A stretch of DNA of 64,000 nucleotides, from positions 798,807 to 862,806 of the forward strand of contig KE159795.1 of the NCBI GenBank assembly GCA_000403475.2, written 5' to 3'. This document shows, one piece after another, positions 9,021-16,649 of this stretch; the stretch's first letter is position 1; every line of letters starts with the position of its first letter. This stretch comes from Lachnospiraceae bacterium MD308. GTDB lineage: Bacteria > Bacillota > Clostridia > Lachnospirales > Lachnospiraceae. A model generated the notes under the pieces. It did not search any database, had not been told where the DNA came from, and saw only the letters and a list, made by a program, of their open reading frames with translations. The position numbers were made by a program, and so were the translations under genes.

Positions 9021-9433
9021 GCTGCCAATTTACCTCCTGCTAAATAATACATAAATGAGTATCCATTAAACGAACCCATCATGCATATCTTCGATTGTTT
9101 AGGATAGAACACACCATTTTTTCGATAAATATTAGGCGTGCATTCATATGACTGTTTAAAAGCTAATGTGAATGCCTGCTGTGAATCATAATGTGCTTCA
9201 TAAGCAATTTCAACAATGGGCTGCTCTGTTTCTACCAGTTTTTGAGCAGCCAAAGTCAGCCTACGCCCCTGTATGTATTTATAAACCGTACATTTTGTTT
9301 CTTCAGTAAAAATTCTGGCTATATAAAATTTTGAATAATTTAATGCATTTCCTATTTTATCAAGCGACAAATCCTCGTTAATGTGCGTTTCTATATAGTC
9401 TACTATTTTTTCTACAACTGCATTATTGTTCAT
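9017..9433 (-). CDS. AraC/XylS-type regulator, DNA-binding domain only
   Basis: The start at ATG 9433 is preceded by AAAGGAG. The 138-residue protein is essentially the two helix-turn-helix units of AraC regulators: '[20 protein letters not shown]' (first) and '[34 protein letters not shown]' (second). No effector-binding domain precedes it, so it is of the MarA/SoxS/Rob-like short type. The tail of about 25 residues is unusual. It is coupled to clpP by a 4-base overlap, suggesting that the regulator and protease are made together and perhaps that the regulator is a ClpP substrate; that is speculation. Confidence 0.8.
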   Translation of the reverse strand: MNNNAVVEKIVDYIETHINEDLSLDKIGNALNYSKFYIARIFTEETKCTVYKYIQGRRLTLAAQKLVETEQPIVEIAYEAHYDSQQAFTLAFKQSYECTPNIYRKNGVFYPKQSKICMMGSFNGYSFMYYLAGGKLAA

Positions 9434-9526
9434 ATATGACACTCCTTTCCCTATTTAATATAACATAACTTTTTAAAATTATCTTAATAGAAATTGCCCT
9501 AATTAGAAACCAGAAAAGCCACAGAA

Positions 9527-10804
9527 TCATCCTGCCTCCATTTTGTGGACTGCAAGTTTAATTGTTACACAAGCTCCACTGGGAGCGATATTTGAAAGTT
9601 CCAAACTTCCGCCGTGTTTCTGGCTAAGGACACGGCTTGTAGCCAATCCCAGGCCCATATGCTCTCCCGTTTTATCCTCAGAATAAAGAAAGGTGTTCCT
9701 TTTACGGAGCATTGCCCTTGAAAAACCTTTGCCATCGTCTGATATGGTTATCATAAGCATACCATCGGTAAGGGAGTACCCAAAATTCACCTTGCTTTTG
9801 GCATATCGAATGGCATTAGAAAAGATATTCTCGACAATACGGTAAAAGATCTGCTCGTCTAATTTCACTTGACATTCGGATATGGCAGAATGGTATGCAA
9901 TCTCCAGGCTATGTTGTTTGGCAAAAAATGAAAGACTTTCCGTAGCTCTTCTTAAAAAGTCCGGTAACTGAACTACGGAATACTTTGTTTCCGTTTCTTC
10001 AATCGCATTCAGGTCACGGATATAATCTGTATAATGTTCAAGCCGTTTTGCCGTTACCGCAAGGTTAGACAGTGTATGCCGCAATTCTTCGTCATTCAGA
10101 TTCCCATCTGCCAGGCATTGCTGCATATATTCCACATATCCCCCAACAATCGCAATGGGATTTCTGAGGTCATGTGCCACTGATGCCTGCAGGATTCTGC
10201 GCTGCTCGATCATGTTCCATAGCTGACGGTTGTTATCATAGAGCGCCTGCCGCATTTCTTCAAAAGCGGTACAGAGCCTTCCTAATTCATCATTCCTGTT
10301 ATAATCAACCGTAAAATCAAGGTCTTGCTCCCGAATATGTTTTGTTGCATCGGCAAGAACCTGAATGGGCGGTGACAGTTCTTTCCTGTAAAACCACCAT
10401 GCGCACAGCATGATACCTGTAATGGAATAGACAAAAGGAAACAGCACCATAGAAATGCCTGCCATTCTGTATACGAACTTTTGCTTTGGGCGAAGCGCTG
10501 AAAAGCCGGACTCGATTTTCTCTATTATGAATTCCGTATTCTCCAGAGCTATATCCACTCCGGTAGGAACGATCATACCCACTTGGGCAGGTTCGTCAAG
10601 GATAACCCTCTGCCCTCCCTCTAATACCCTCCCGTCCGCTGTGACCGTCCGGGTATTCAACCAGACTTCCTGAGAATCTGGAAGTATCACTTTCTGTATA
10701 CGATAGCATCCATAAATCGTCAGGACAGATGCCGCAAAAACAAGAAACATTGTAGCAGCTACCGCACAGATAAAAGCTCTTTTCATTGATCCGGGTTTCC
10801 TCAT
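9527..10804 (-). CDS. Sensor histidine kinase with HAMP domain
   Basis: The start is best placed at ATG 10804, which overlaps the response-regulator stop as ATGA (425 residues). Two membrane helices flank an outer domain of roughly 75 residues, short for a ligand sensor. A HAMP segment follows, then the H-box SVAHDLRNP (phospho-acceptor His about 211), an N-box NAIRYAKS, a G1 box DDGKGF and GLGLATS. All key residues are present, so it should autophosphorylate and pass phosphate to the regulator encoded upstream. It probably senses an envelope signal that triggers the ABC/lipoprotein operon. Confidence 0.9.
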   Translation of the reverse strand: MRKPGSMKRAFICAVAATMFLVFAASVLTIYGCYRIQKVILPDSQEVWLNTRTVTADGRVLEGGQRVILDEPAQVGMIVPTGVDIALENTEFIIEKIESGFSALRPKQKFVYRMAGISMVLFPFVYSITGIMLCAWWFYRKELSPPIQVLADATKHIREQDLDFTVDYNRNDELGRLCTAFEEMRQALYDNNRQLWNMIEQRRILQASVAHDLRNPIAIVGGYVEYMQQCLADGNLNDEELRHTLSNLAVTAKRLEHYTDYIRDLNAIEETETKYSVVQLPDFLRRATESLSFFAKQHSLEIAYHSAISECQVKLDEQIFYRIVENIFSNAIRYAKSKVNFGYSLTDGMLMITISDDGKGFSRAMLRKRNTFLYSEDKTGEHMGLGLATSRVLSQKHGGSLELSNIAPSGACVTIKLAVHKMEAG

Positions 10805-11475
10805 TTTTTCCATCTGTAACCCATCCCCCAAACTGTTTCGATGTATTCTCCGCCCGTAGCTTCCTTCAGTTTATTCCTGATCTTTCGGATATGCTCTTTT
10901 ATGACTCCGCTATCTCCTTCGGCATTCAGCCCCCACACGGCTTCATAGATCCGTTCCCTGTCGAATATCTGATTGGCGTTACGCATCAGAAACTCCACAA
11001 TGTCAAACTCACGGTTTGACAGGTTCAGCGGCTTTTCCCCATAAAAACAAGTACGTTCCGCAAGATTTACGATCAAGCCCTGGGAAGAAACGATTTTAGG
11101 CGCAGCCTTGCTTCGTTCATCCCTTCGCAGGTGAGCCGCCACTCTTGCAGTCAACTCTTTCAGGCTGAACGGCTTGGTTATGTAATCATCACCGCCAGCC
11201 TGCAAGCCGTTTATTTTGTCCTGTTCCGTAATCCGGGCTGTCAGAAACAAAATGGGGCAGACGACATTCTGGCGGATCATTTTGCATAGCTCCAGTCCGT
11301 CTGTTTCCGGCATATTGATGTCAAGCAGAATCAAATCCGGATAGACATTCAGCATGGATATTGTCTGCTGTGCATTTTCCGCTACAAAAGCCTCATATCC
11401 ACACTTCTGTAAGTGACTTGACAATAACTCTGTCAGCATTTTTTCATCATCAACAATAAGTATTTTGTATGCCAT
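10801..11475 (-). CDS. OmpR-family response regulator
   Basis: The start ATG at 11475 follows GGGAGAGG. The 224-residue product has an N-terminal receiver domain (KILIVDDEKM acidic pair, LILLDINMPETDG with the phospho-acceptor Asp, a conserved Thr in LFLTAR, Lys in ITKPF) and a C-terminal winged helix ending in ETVWGMGYRWKK. It is paired with the kinase downstream. Its own promoter carries a tandem TTGAC repeat that recurs before the lipoprotein/ABC operon, so autoregulation and control of that operon are likely. Confidence 0.92.
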   Translation of the reverse strand: MAYKILIVDDEKMLTELLSSHLQKCGYEAFVAENAQQTISMLNVYPDLILLDINMPETDGLELCKMIRQNVVCPILFLTARITEQDKINGLQAGGDDYITKPFSLKELTARVAAHLRRDERSKAAPKIVSSQGLIVNLAERTCFYGEKPLNLSNREFDIVEFLMRNANQIFDRERIYEAVWGLNAEGDSGVIKEHIRKIRNKLKEATGGEYIETVWGMGYRWKK

Positions 11476-11496
11476 AGTAGCTTCCTCTCCCAGAAT

Positions 11497-11528
11497 ATGA
11501 TACAATCAAAAAGTCAAAAAGTGGTCAA
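11497..11528 (-). promoter_or_regulatory. Promoter with tandem TTGAC operator for the two-component genes
   Basis: Minus strand: TTGACCACTTTTTGACT (11512-11528) with two TTGAC half-sites 11 bases apart, then -10 TATCAT (11497-11502) exactly 20 bases beyond TTGACC. The site overlaps the last codons of the FMN-binding gene. It differs from the copy at 8246-8277 by one base in the operator, which makes chance similarity unlikely. Confidence 0.65.
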
Positions 11529-11930
11529 TTTCCTGCTTTTCAGAGCGTTCTCAACCGCTTTTTTTATGACAATGCTTGAATTTGTCGCGCCCGATATTGC
11601 GTCTACATCTATTTTCTGTTCATCAACTATACTGTCAGTAATAACTTCTGCGGTCTTTCCACGTTCATGCCTGTGCTCCAAAATATTAATATTTGTGATT
11701 TCTCCACTTTGCACGGTAACTTCCACTTTGGCATATATAAAATCCACGTCATATTCACCAACATAAACTCCGTCAGGAATATCAGAAATATTTATATCTT
11801 CAAAGGTTGTTTCCCTTACTGCCTTTCTATAGTCCGCAACACTTTTAAGGTAGAGGATTCCCAAAACGAAACCGACAAGCAAAAGGAACATGATAACAAA
11901 TAATACTGTTCTCTTTTTCGATATTCTCAT
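11514..11930 (-). CDS. Membrane-anchored FMN-binding domain protein
   Basis: The start ATG at 11930 lies just behind the TetR stop (11935). The 138-residue protein has one N-terminal membrane helix and an FMN_bind domain ending in DAISGATNSS. The D-x-x-S/T-G-A-T motif is the known site where ApbE attaches FMN covalently to the threonine, so this is probably an extracytosolic flavin carrier of the RnfG/NqrC type. No ApbE or reductase gene is in view. The gene is co-transcribed with tetR, and its stop overlaps the operator of the two-component genes. Confidence 0.8.
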   Translation of the reverse strand: MRISKKRTVLFVIMFLLLVGFVLGILYLKSVADYRKAVRETTFEDINISDIPDGVYVGEYDVDFIYAKVEVTVQSGEITNINILEHRHERGKTAEVITDSIVDEQKIDVDAISGATNSSIVIKKAVENALKSRKLTTF

Positions 11931-11934
11931 TTCA

Positions 11935-12573
11935 TCACTCTCCACTATCTGCAATAGAACAATACAACATATGAAAACCATGTTCTAAAAACCGGGCTTT
12001 TGATAATCCCATTGCTTTTTTTATATATTCTTCTTTATTTTCTGCAAGCTGAATCAGCCCGGACAACATCCCCCAGAAACCAAAAACAGTAGGCATGATT
12101 TTCAGGTCGCTTCGCAGATCGCCTTTATCTATTCCGGATATTAAAAATTCCTTTATCTTTTCGTTTATTTCCTCCCCTATTTGATAAGTTTCTTTTTCTT
12201 CGGGAAGATAATCGTGGCGCTCAAAATCAATATTGATTTTATCCAATACCATTTGGAAGTAGAACGGAAATTCTTCCTGATACTGAACCAATCCACGACA
12301 AATGAAATTGTACTGTTCTTTTGTGGTTTGCTGCTGTTCCAGTGCAGAAGCGATGTAATGATAAAGTTTTTTCATGCTGTCCAGCACTAAGATCCCAGCA
12401 ATTTCTTCTTTGTTCTCAAAATACACGTATAAAGTCGCTTTGCTGTATCCGGCTGCTTTGGCTATATCGTCCATAGAGGTTGCCGCTATGCCTCTCTCCA
12501 TGAACAATACTGACGCAGCGGAAGCAATTTTTTCCCGGTGTACACTTTTCGGCTCTTTTTTTCTCCGTGCCAT
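11935..12573 (-). CDS. TetR-family transcriptional regulator
   Basis: The start at ATG 12573 is preceded by AAGGAGG. The 212-residue protein has a basic N-terminus and the TetR helix-turn-helix ('GIAATSMDDIAKAAGYSKATLYVYFENKEEI', read in two parts around residues 30-60). The helical C-terminal ligand domain has no recognised specificity. It likely represses its own promoter at 12607-12635, where a 10-bp inverted repeat spans the -10 box and leader. It is the first gene of the envelope island and is followed directly by the FMN-binding protein. Confidence 0.88.
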   Translation of the reverse strand: MARRKKEPKSVHREKIASAASVLFMERGIAATSMDDIAKAAGYSKATLYVYFENKEEIAGILVLDSMKKLYHYIASALEQQQTTKEQYNFICRGLVQYQEEFPFYFQMVLDKINIDFERHDYLPEEKETYQIGEEINEKIKEFLISGIDKGDLRSDLKIMPTVFGFWGMLSGLIQLAENKEEYIKKAMGLSKARFLEHGFHMLYCSIADSGE

Positions 12574-12582
12574 TGTCTGCCT

Positions 12583-12635
12583 CCTTATAATTGAACTCAT
12601 GGTTTAATTATAAGGATTTTAAAGAATGCTGTCAA
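12583..12635 (-). promoter_or_regulatory. tetR promoter and palindromic operator
   Basis: Minus strand: -35 TTGACA (12630-12635), 17-base spacer, -10 TATAAT (12607-12612), the consensus layout. A perfect 10-bp inverted repeat CCTTATAATT / AATTATAAGG with a 13-base spacer lies at 12583-12592 and 12606-12615. It covers the -10 box and reaches the ribosome site, a plausible TetR-dimer site, though it could also fold in the mRNA. Confidence 0.7.
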
Positions 12636-12647
12636 CCTTTACCTCCA

Positions 12648-13099
12648 TTAAAAGATCTCATCCTCCGGCTCAAAATATTCCAACAGGGAAAGATACATTT
12701 CTTTTGGACAATCTGGCATATGATCCTCATAGCTGCAAATATCAGCTCTGTGTGGTTTGTGTATCCCACCTGCACCCGCCATGACGGATTTCCCTCCGTT
12801 TCCTTTGTGGGCTGTACTTCCAATCCATTCTTCAAATCTTCCATGTAAAAATCTTCTTCCCCATCAAAAAGCGGGTCATAATCCCTCTCATCAGGACGCA
12901 GGAAATAGTCTTGCTCCCACATAAAAATTTCCAATATATGCACGATATACCGCAACAGCTTCGCCATCTGACCGCCCTCCAACGTGACAGACTGCTCCTC
13001 GCTCCTGCTTTCCCATGCAAATATGCAGTCTGGTTTCACGGCAAGTGAAATCGTTAGGCAGTATAAATTGCTTTCTTCCACGGTAAATCTTGTATCCAT
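12648..13099 (-). pseudogene. Integrative-element hypothetical protein, frameshifted near the C-terminus
   Basis: The reading frame starts at 13099 (MDTRFTVEESNLYCL) and continues through an acidic stretch 'WEQDYFLRPDERDYDPLFDGEEDFY'. After 'GYTNHTEL' (about 12740) the frame that continues to 12632 turns into Cys/Ile-rich text. The next frame instead gives YEDHMPDCPKEMYLSLLEYF and ends at 12648 with an acidic tail, which looks like the natural C-terminus. One base change in register would therefore restore the gene. I do not recognise the family; its position beside ArdC and LPD-type pieces suggests a conjugative-element accessory protein. Confidence 0.5.
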
Positions 13100-13224
13100 A
13101 TCCTTACATCTCCCTCTGCTTATTTTTTATATTTTCTTCCTGCTCCCTGACCTGTCCTGTGCCTTTTTGTTTTCCGCTTTATGCGCCTTCTCCCCTGCGC
13201 CGTTATTTATCCGCTTTCTCCAGC

Positions 13225-13520
13225 TTATTCTGTTCGGATTGCGACTCTGACTGCTTCAAATTCCCCCAACATAGCTCGCAGGTTCTTTTCATTCTCCCAA
13301 TCGCCTTTTTCAATACCGAAAATACCCTCATGGGCTATGATCTGCTTTCTGTCATTCACGGTTGTTTCCGAACCGTCCTCATGGAGCAGGTATACGGGCA
13401 GGTCATGGTCAAAAAGCTCCAATGCCCTCTCTTGCGTCAGCGGCAGCATTTCGCCCCATGTATAGCCGTATTCCCCCATCTCCCATAAACCGATCCCTTG
13501 TTTTTTCCATGTCATTCGTC
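13225..13520 (-). pseudogene. LPD-type domain fragment of an integrative-element protein
   Basis: The frame reads 'LPLTQERALELFDHDLPVYLL' followed by HEDGSETTVND and HEGIFGIEKGDW, and ends with VRVAIRTE at 13225. This resembles the small LPD/YodL-like modules attached to primases and antirestriction proteins of clostridial conjugative elements. No start codon with a ribosome site belongs to it: upstream, at about 13515-13525, it merges in another frame with the ArdC fragment. It is probably the tail of a longer protein whose front was deleted. Confidence 0.5.
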
Positions 13521-13867
13521 TGCGGCATACCGTCCTTATCCAGCATGACCTCCCTGGTCACAGGGTCTAACTTATCCCGTTCTTCTTTGATTTTATAAGG
13601 GGCAGGGGCAAGGATACGGATTCCCTTCTCCCCCTTGTTTACATGGCGGTTGAAATTCCTCTGCCATGCCTGATAACCTGCGACGAGACTGGCATCAGGG
13701 CGCTGTAAGGCTATCAGGAGCGTGTTGTTGACACTGTAATTATGGAATTTTGACATGGTGGAGAGATAGTTTCTGTATCTCTCGCTATTAAAAAGTTCCT
13801 TTAAGCCTTCCTCCAGCTTGCCAGTGATCTCCTTTACTTTCTGCTTTTCTGTTTTTGCATCTGCCAT
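13515..13867 (-). pseudogene. ArdC-like antirestriction protein, N-terminal fragment
   Basis: The first about 115 residues match the N-terminal ArdC/DUF1738 pattern: 'SERYRNYLSTMSKFHNYSVNNTLLIALQRPDASLVAGYQAWQ' (read around residues 30-75) and GEKGIRILAPAPYK. ArdC proteins bind single-stranded DNA and protect incoming conjugative DNA from restriction; the usual length is near 300 residues with a C-terminal metalloprotease domain. Here the sequence breaks at MPQTND (about 13520) and runs out of frame into the LPD fragment, so the protease half is gone. This marks a collapsed integrative element. Confidence 0.65.
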
Positions 13868-13890
13868 ATTCGTTTTTCCTTTCTTTGCAC

Positions 13891-13921
13891 GAAAAAAAAG
13901 ACAATCTGATTGACTGTCTTT
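13891..13921 (-). terminator. Terminator-like hairpin after the PD-(D/E)XK gene
   Basis: Minus strand AAAGACA / TGTCTTT stem around an 11-base loop followed by a run of eight T. It would end the transcript of the nuclease gene at 14010-14993. A second longer imperfect stem (AGCAG...CTGCT) lies just upstream at about 13941-13981. Confidence 0.55.
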
Positions 13922-14009
13922 CTCCCTGAAAACAGAAAAAGCAGCGAATTGTTTTCTATAATAGAAACAAAATCACTGCTTTACTGCTTGTGTTATTAAG
14001 TTGTTGTGA

Positions 14010-14987
14010 TTATGCCAGTACAGGCTCACACTTTTTGATGACAGCACTAACTTCCTCTACGCTTTTTTTTGTCGCAACGGCTATCTGTTCAAGCGTAAAA
14101 TTATTCTCATACATGGTCATTATAACATCTACTAAAGTGTTATCCCTAATTCCCTGTGAAAGATTACACAAAGCGCTCACATCCTTTCTCAATTCATCAT
14201 CTACTGGAACATGGTACTCGGTTTTTATAATCTCTAATTTTTCATCAACGGTTAATTCCATTGAAAGCAACGTACTCAGCAGACAGTGAAGCTCATACTT
14301 CTCATCATGCTCTGGAAGTTCATTTGATATACCGATCAGGACAATATTCAGCAGGTCAAGCCTGCCTTTCCATGGACAAGAACCTATCAGCTTATCATCT
14401 GTCAGATGTATATAATCCATACTGTTCTCATCCATGTTCATACAAACCCAAATCGAGAATACACGTTTTATGTCATTATAATTCTGATTGACAAAATCCC
14501 GTTCCTTCTGCGAGGATACAAGGCGGCTCACATAAAATACTGCCCTGTTTAGGATATGGTAGCCTGTCGGGTTATCTTTTTGTGCCTCTAAATTCACGAT
14601 CACCTGCGAGATCCCGTCTTTCATACGCACATACAAGATAATGTCAAACCTTACAAGCCTCTCATTGATCTCCGCATTTTCCGTATTCATCCCGACAATG
14701 CGCTGCCCATTTTCTTCTTTTTCAATATTGGTCAGCCCCGGCTCCACCGGAACCACGCTGATAAATGGCTCCCCCTCAATATAGGATACCACATCTTTCG
14801 GGTTCATTCCCCGGAACTCACCAACCGTCTTTACCAGGATATGCGCCAGAATGATCTTATTTCCCAACAGGCGCTTTGCCTTATCATCATATTGTGCATC
14901 CTGGTCTGTTGCGCTGACCGCATTTTTTATTTCCGTATCCCTCAGCCATAAACCTCCTTTTTGTATGGTAGGAAACGCAAAAGCCAT
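14010..14987 (-). CDS. PD-(D/E)XK nuclease-family transposase-like protein (Rpn/PDDEXK_2 type)
   Basis: This is a protein of about 325 residues with 'LLGNKIILAHILVKTVGEFRG' near the N-terminus and then 'RFDIILYV...VIVNLEAQK', which supplies the D and E-x-Q/K core of the PDDEXK_2 fold used by Rpn recombination-promoting nucleases. The C-terminal third is helical and ends with a 'TLEQIAVATKKSVEEVSAVI' helix-turn-helix-like segment. Such genes are numerous and mobile in Lachnospiraceae. The best start is ATG 14987, since the first codon of the open frame (14991-14993) is TTG, but no strong ribosome site is visible. No terminal repeats were found around it. Confidence 0.7.
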   Translation of the reverse strand: MAFAFPTIQKGGLWLRDTEIKNAVSATDQDAQYDDKAKRLLGNKIILAHILVKTVGEFRGMNPKDVVSYIEGEPFISVVPVEPGLTNIEKEENGQRIVGMNTENAEINERLVRFDIILYVRMKDGISQVIVNLEAQKDNPTGYHILNRAVFYVSRLVSSQKERDFVNQNYNDIKRVFSIWVCMNMDENSMDYIHLTDDKLIGSCPWKGRLDLLNIVLIGISNELPEHDEKYELHCLLSTLLSMELTVDEKLEIIKTEYHVPVDDELRKDVSALCNLSQGIRDNTLVDVIMTMYENNFTLEQIAVATKKSVEEVSAVIKKCEPVLA

Positions 14988-15080
14988 TCCCAAAAGGTAT
15001 ATGACCTCAATATCATTATACCCCGAAATCCCGGCTAAATCAATCGGAACTTTTTAATTGCAGCCCGGACAATGATTGAA

Positions 15081-15204
15081 ATTGGATTGTTGTTTGGAGA
15101 CTATCGGAACTGTCATGTTTTGTCAATGGTGCTTCGCACCGCTGTGCGGCCATACCATTGACAAAACCCGCCATCTCCGATTTTGTATGTTCAAGCAATC
15201 CAAT
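15081..15204. repeat. Large imperfect palindrome at the IS3 end
   Basis: The left arm 15081-15130 and right arm 15154-15204 share ATTGGATTG at the outside, ATCGGA in the middle and a perfect 14-bp GTTTTGTCAATGGT / ACCATTGACAAAAC at the inside. The 23-base centre itself contains short stems (GGTGC TTC GCACC). It lies beyond the natural stop of orfB (15229) and may be an inverted double copy of an IS end, or a strong two-way terminator. Confidence 0.6.
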
Positions 15205-15228
15205 GATGGGGCATGCTCCCGCCTCTCC

Positions 15229-16121
15229 TTATGCCGCCGTCCGTGCCTGGTATGGCGTGCGGTAGCCGTTATAGCTGTGCGGCGTACATGGTTGTACGTG
15301 ACATAAGCGAATTCCTCCACGGCCTGGTACAGTTCCTCATCTGTTCGGAATTCATAGAGCTTGGTACATTCATTCTTCAGGGTATTGAAGTACCTTTCCA
15401 TTGGCGCATTGTCGTAGGGGTATCCGGCTTTGCTCATGCTCTGTGCCACATGGACGGATTCGCAGTATTCTATGAAAGCCTTCGATGTATACTGGCTCCC
15501 CTGGTCGCTGTGCAGAATCAGGCCTCCCTTTGCCGGATGCTGGGAATCCAATGCCTTTTGCAGAGTGCGTACAGCCAGGTCACTGGTGATGTGTTTGTCT
15601 GTTACACTGGCAACTACACTCCTGTCATAAAGATCTATGATGGCGCAATTGTACCGTACATCTCCGTTCCGGAGGAACAGGTATGTGAAATCCGTGCACC
15701 ATTTCTGGTTAGGCCCGTCTGCATGGAAATCCTGATTCAGTTTGTTATCGAATACTTTATGGGGCTTTCCTGGCTTTGTCCCCGGTTTCTTTGGGCGGAC
15801 GATGGAATGCAAGCCCAATTCCCCGTTCATATATTTATGGATTGTTGTCTGGCTATAGCTGTACCCCCTGCGCTCCAGATAGGCAGTCATACTGCGGTAC
15901 CCGTCTACTCCATTGTGGCTGTGGTAGATCTCTTCGATCTGTTCCTTGACTTTCTCTTTTTGGGCATAATAATCCGCCTTTCGGTGTTTCCGGTAGTTAT
16001 AGTAAGCATTCGGGCAGAGCCCCAGCCGCCGCAACAGCCAGCGGATGCCAAATTCCTTATGGTGTTGTTCGATAAACCGATAAGCCTCTAATCGATTTCC
16101 TTCGCAAAGAATGCCGATGGT
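15229..16121 (-). pseudogene. IS3-family transposase OrfB, frameshifted near the C-terminus
   Basis: This is a DDE integrase-type transposase of the IS3 family (IS150-like). It has an HTH_21-like N-terminus (GYRSMTAYLERRGY), then the rve core 'WCTDFTYLF' (first D), 'LILHSDQGSQYTS' (second D) and the final E in 'APMERYFNTLKNE'. It is expressed from orfA by -1 slippage at AAAAAAC near 16121. At about 15284 one base is missing: YNHVR is followed by wrong-frame residues, while the restored frame reads PHSYNGYRTPYQARTAA and stops at 15229. As it stands the frame runs on to 15123 with an artificial tail. The catalytic residues precede the break, so some activity is not excluded. Confidence 0.85.
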
Positions 16122-16384
16122 TTTTTGAGGAAGAGATTTTCCTTCCTCGCCTCTTCCAGTTCCTTCCGTAGCCGGAGGTTCTCCTTCATAAGTTCCATTT
16201 CATTCGGGGCATCAGGATTGGTTTGAGCTTTCTCTTGGCATTCTTTGCTGAATTCGCTGCACCACTTGGAGATGCTGGCTTTTGATACGCCATACTCAGC
16301 GGTGATGCTTTTGTAAGTCCGTCCTTCTTCCTCATGGAGGCGAACAATCTTCTTCTTAAATTCGGGAGTGTAGTTCTGTGACAT
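16088..16384 (-). CDS. IS3-family transposase OrfA
   Basis: The start ATG at 16384 follows GAGG. The 98-residue protein has a Tnp_1-type helix-turn-helix (TYKSITAEYGVSKASISKWC) and a leucine-zipper-like coiled coil (about 58-85) used for dimerisation with the OrfAB fusion. A slippery AAAAAAC near its end allows the -1 shift into orfB. It overlaps the orfB frame, as is usual in this family. Confidence 0.9.
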   Translation of the reverse strand: MSQNYTPEFKKKIVRLHEEEGRTYKSITAEYGVSKASISKWCSEFSKECQEKAQTNPDAPNEMELMKENLRLRKELEEARKENLFLKKPSAFFAKEID

Positions 16385-16649
16385 AATGAGCACCTCGTTT
16401 CTTGTGATTTTAATTATATCTCATTAGCCACTCCCGTTACAACTTTAGTATAGCACTTCAGAATCTTTCATGTTCCTCGTTTGCAAAAACCATGTGTGTG
16501 TTGTTGGCGCTCGGGAGTTTGACAGTTGAATAATCCAAAAAGTACTCGCAGGTCGCATAAAATCTGCTTTTTTTGTGTCAAATATTTTGTTTTTATGTAT
16601 GTTATTTTATGGTATTTTGTGGTATAATAAGGGATAGGAGGGATGATAT

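Noticed and set aside
15123-15228. C-terminal extension of OrfB as genuine coding sequence
   Set aside because: It results from one missing base; the alternative frame gives the family-typical ending PHSYNGYRTPYQARTAA.
15213-16091. Long plus-strand open frame opposite the IS3 transposase
   Set aside because: Mirror of a real DDE transposase; composition is Cys/Val/Leu-rich and no family is visible.
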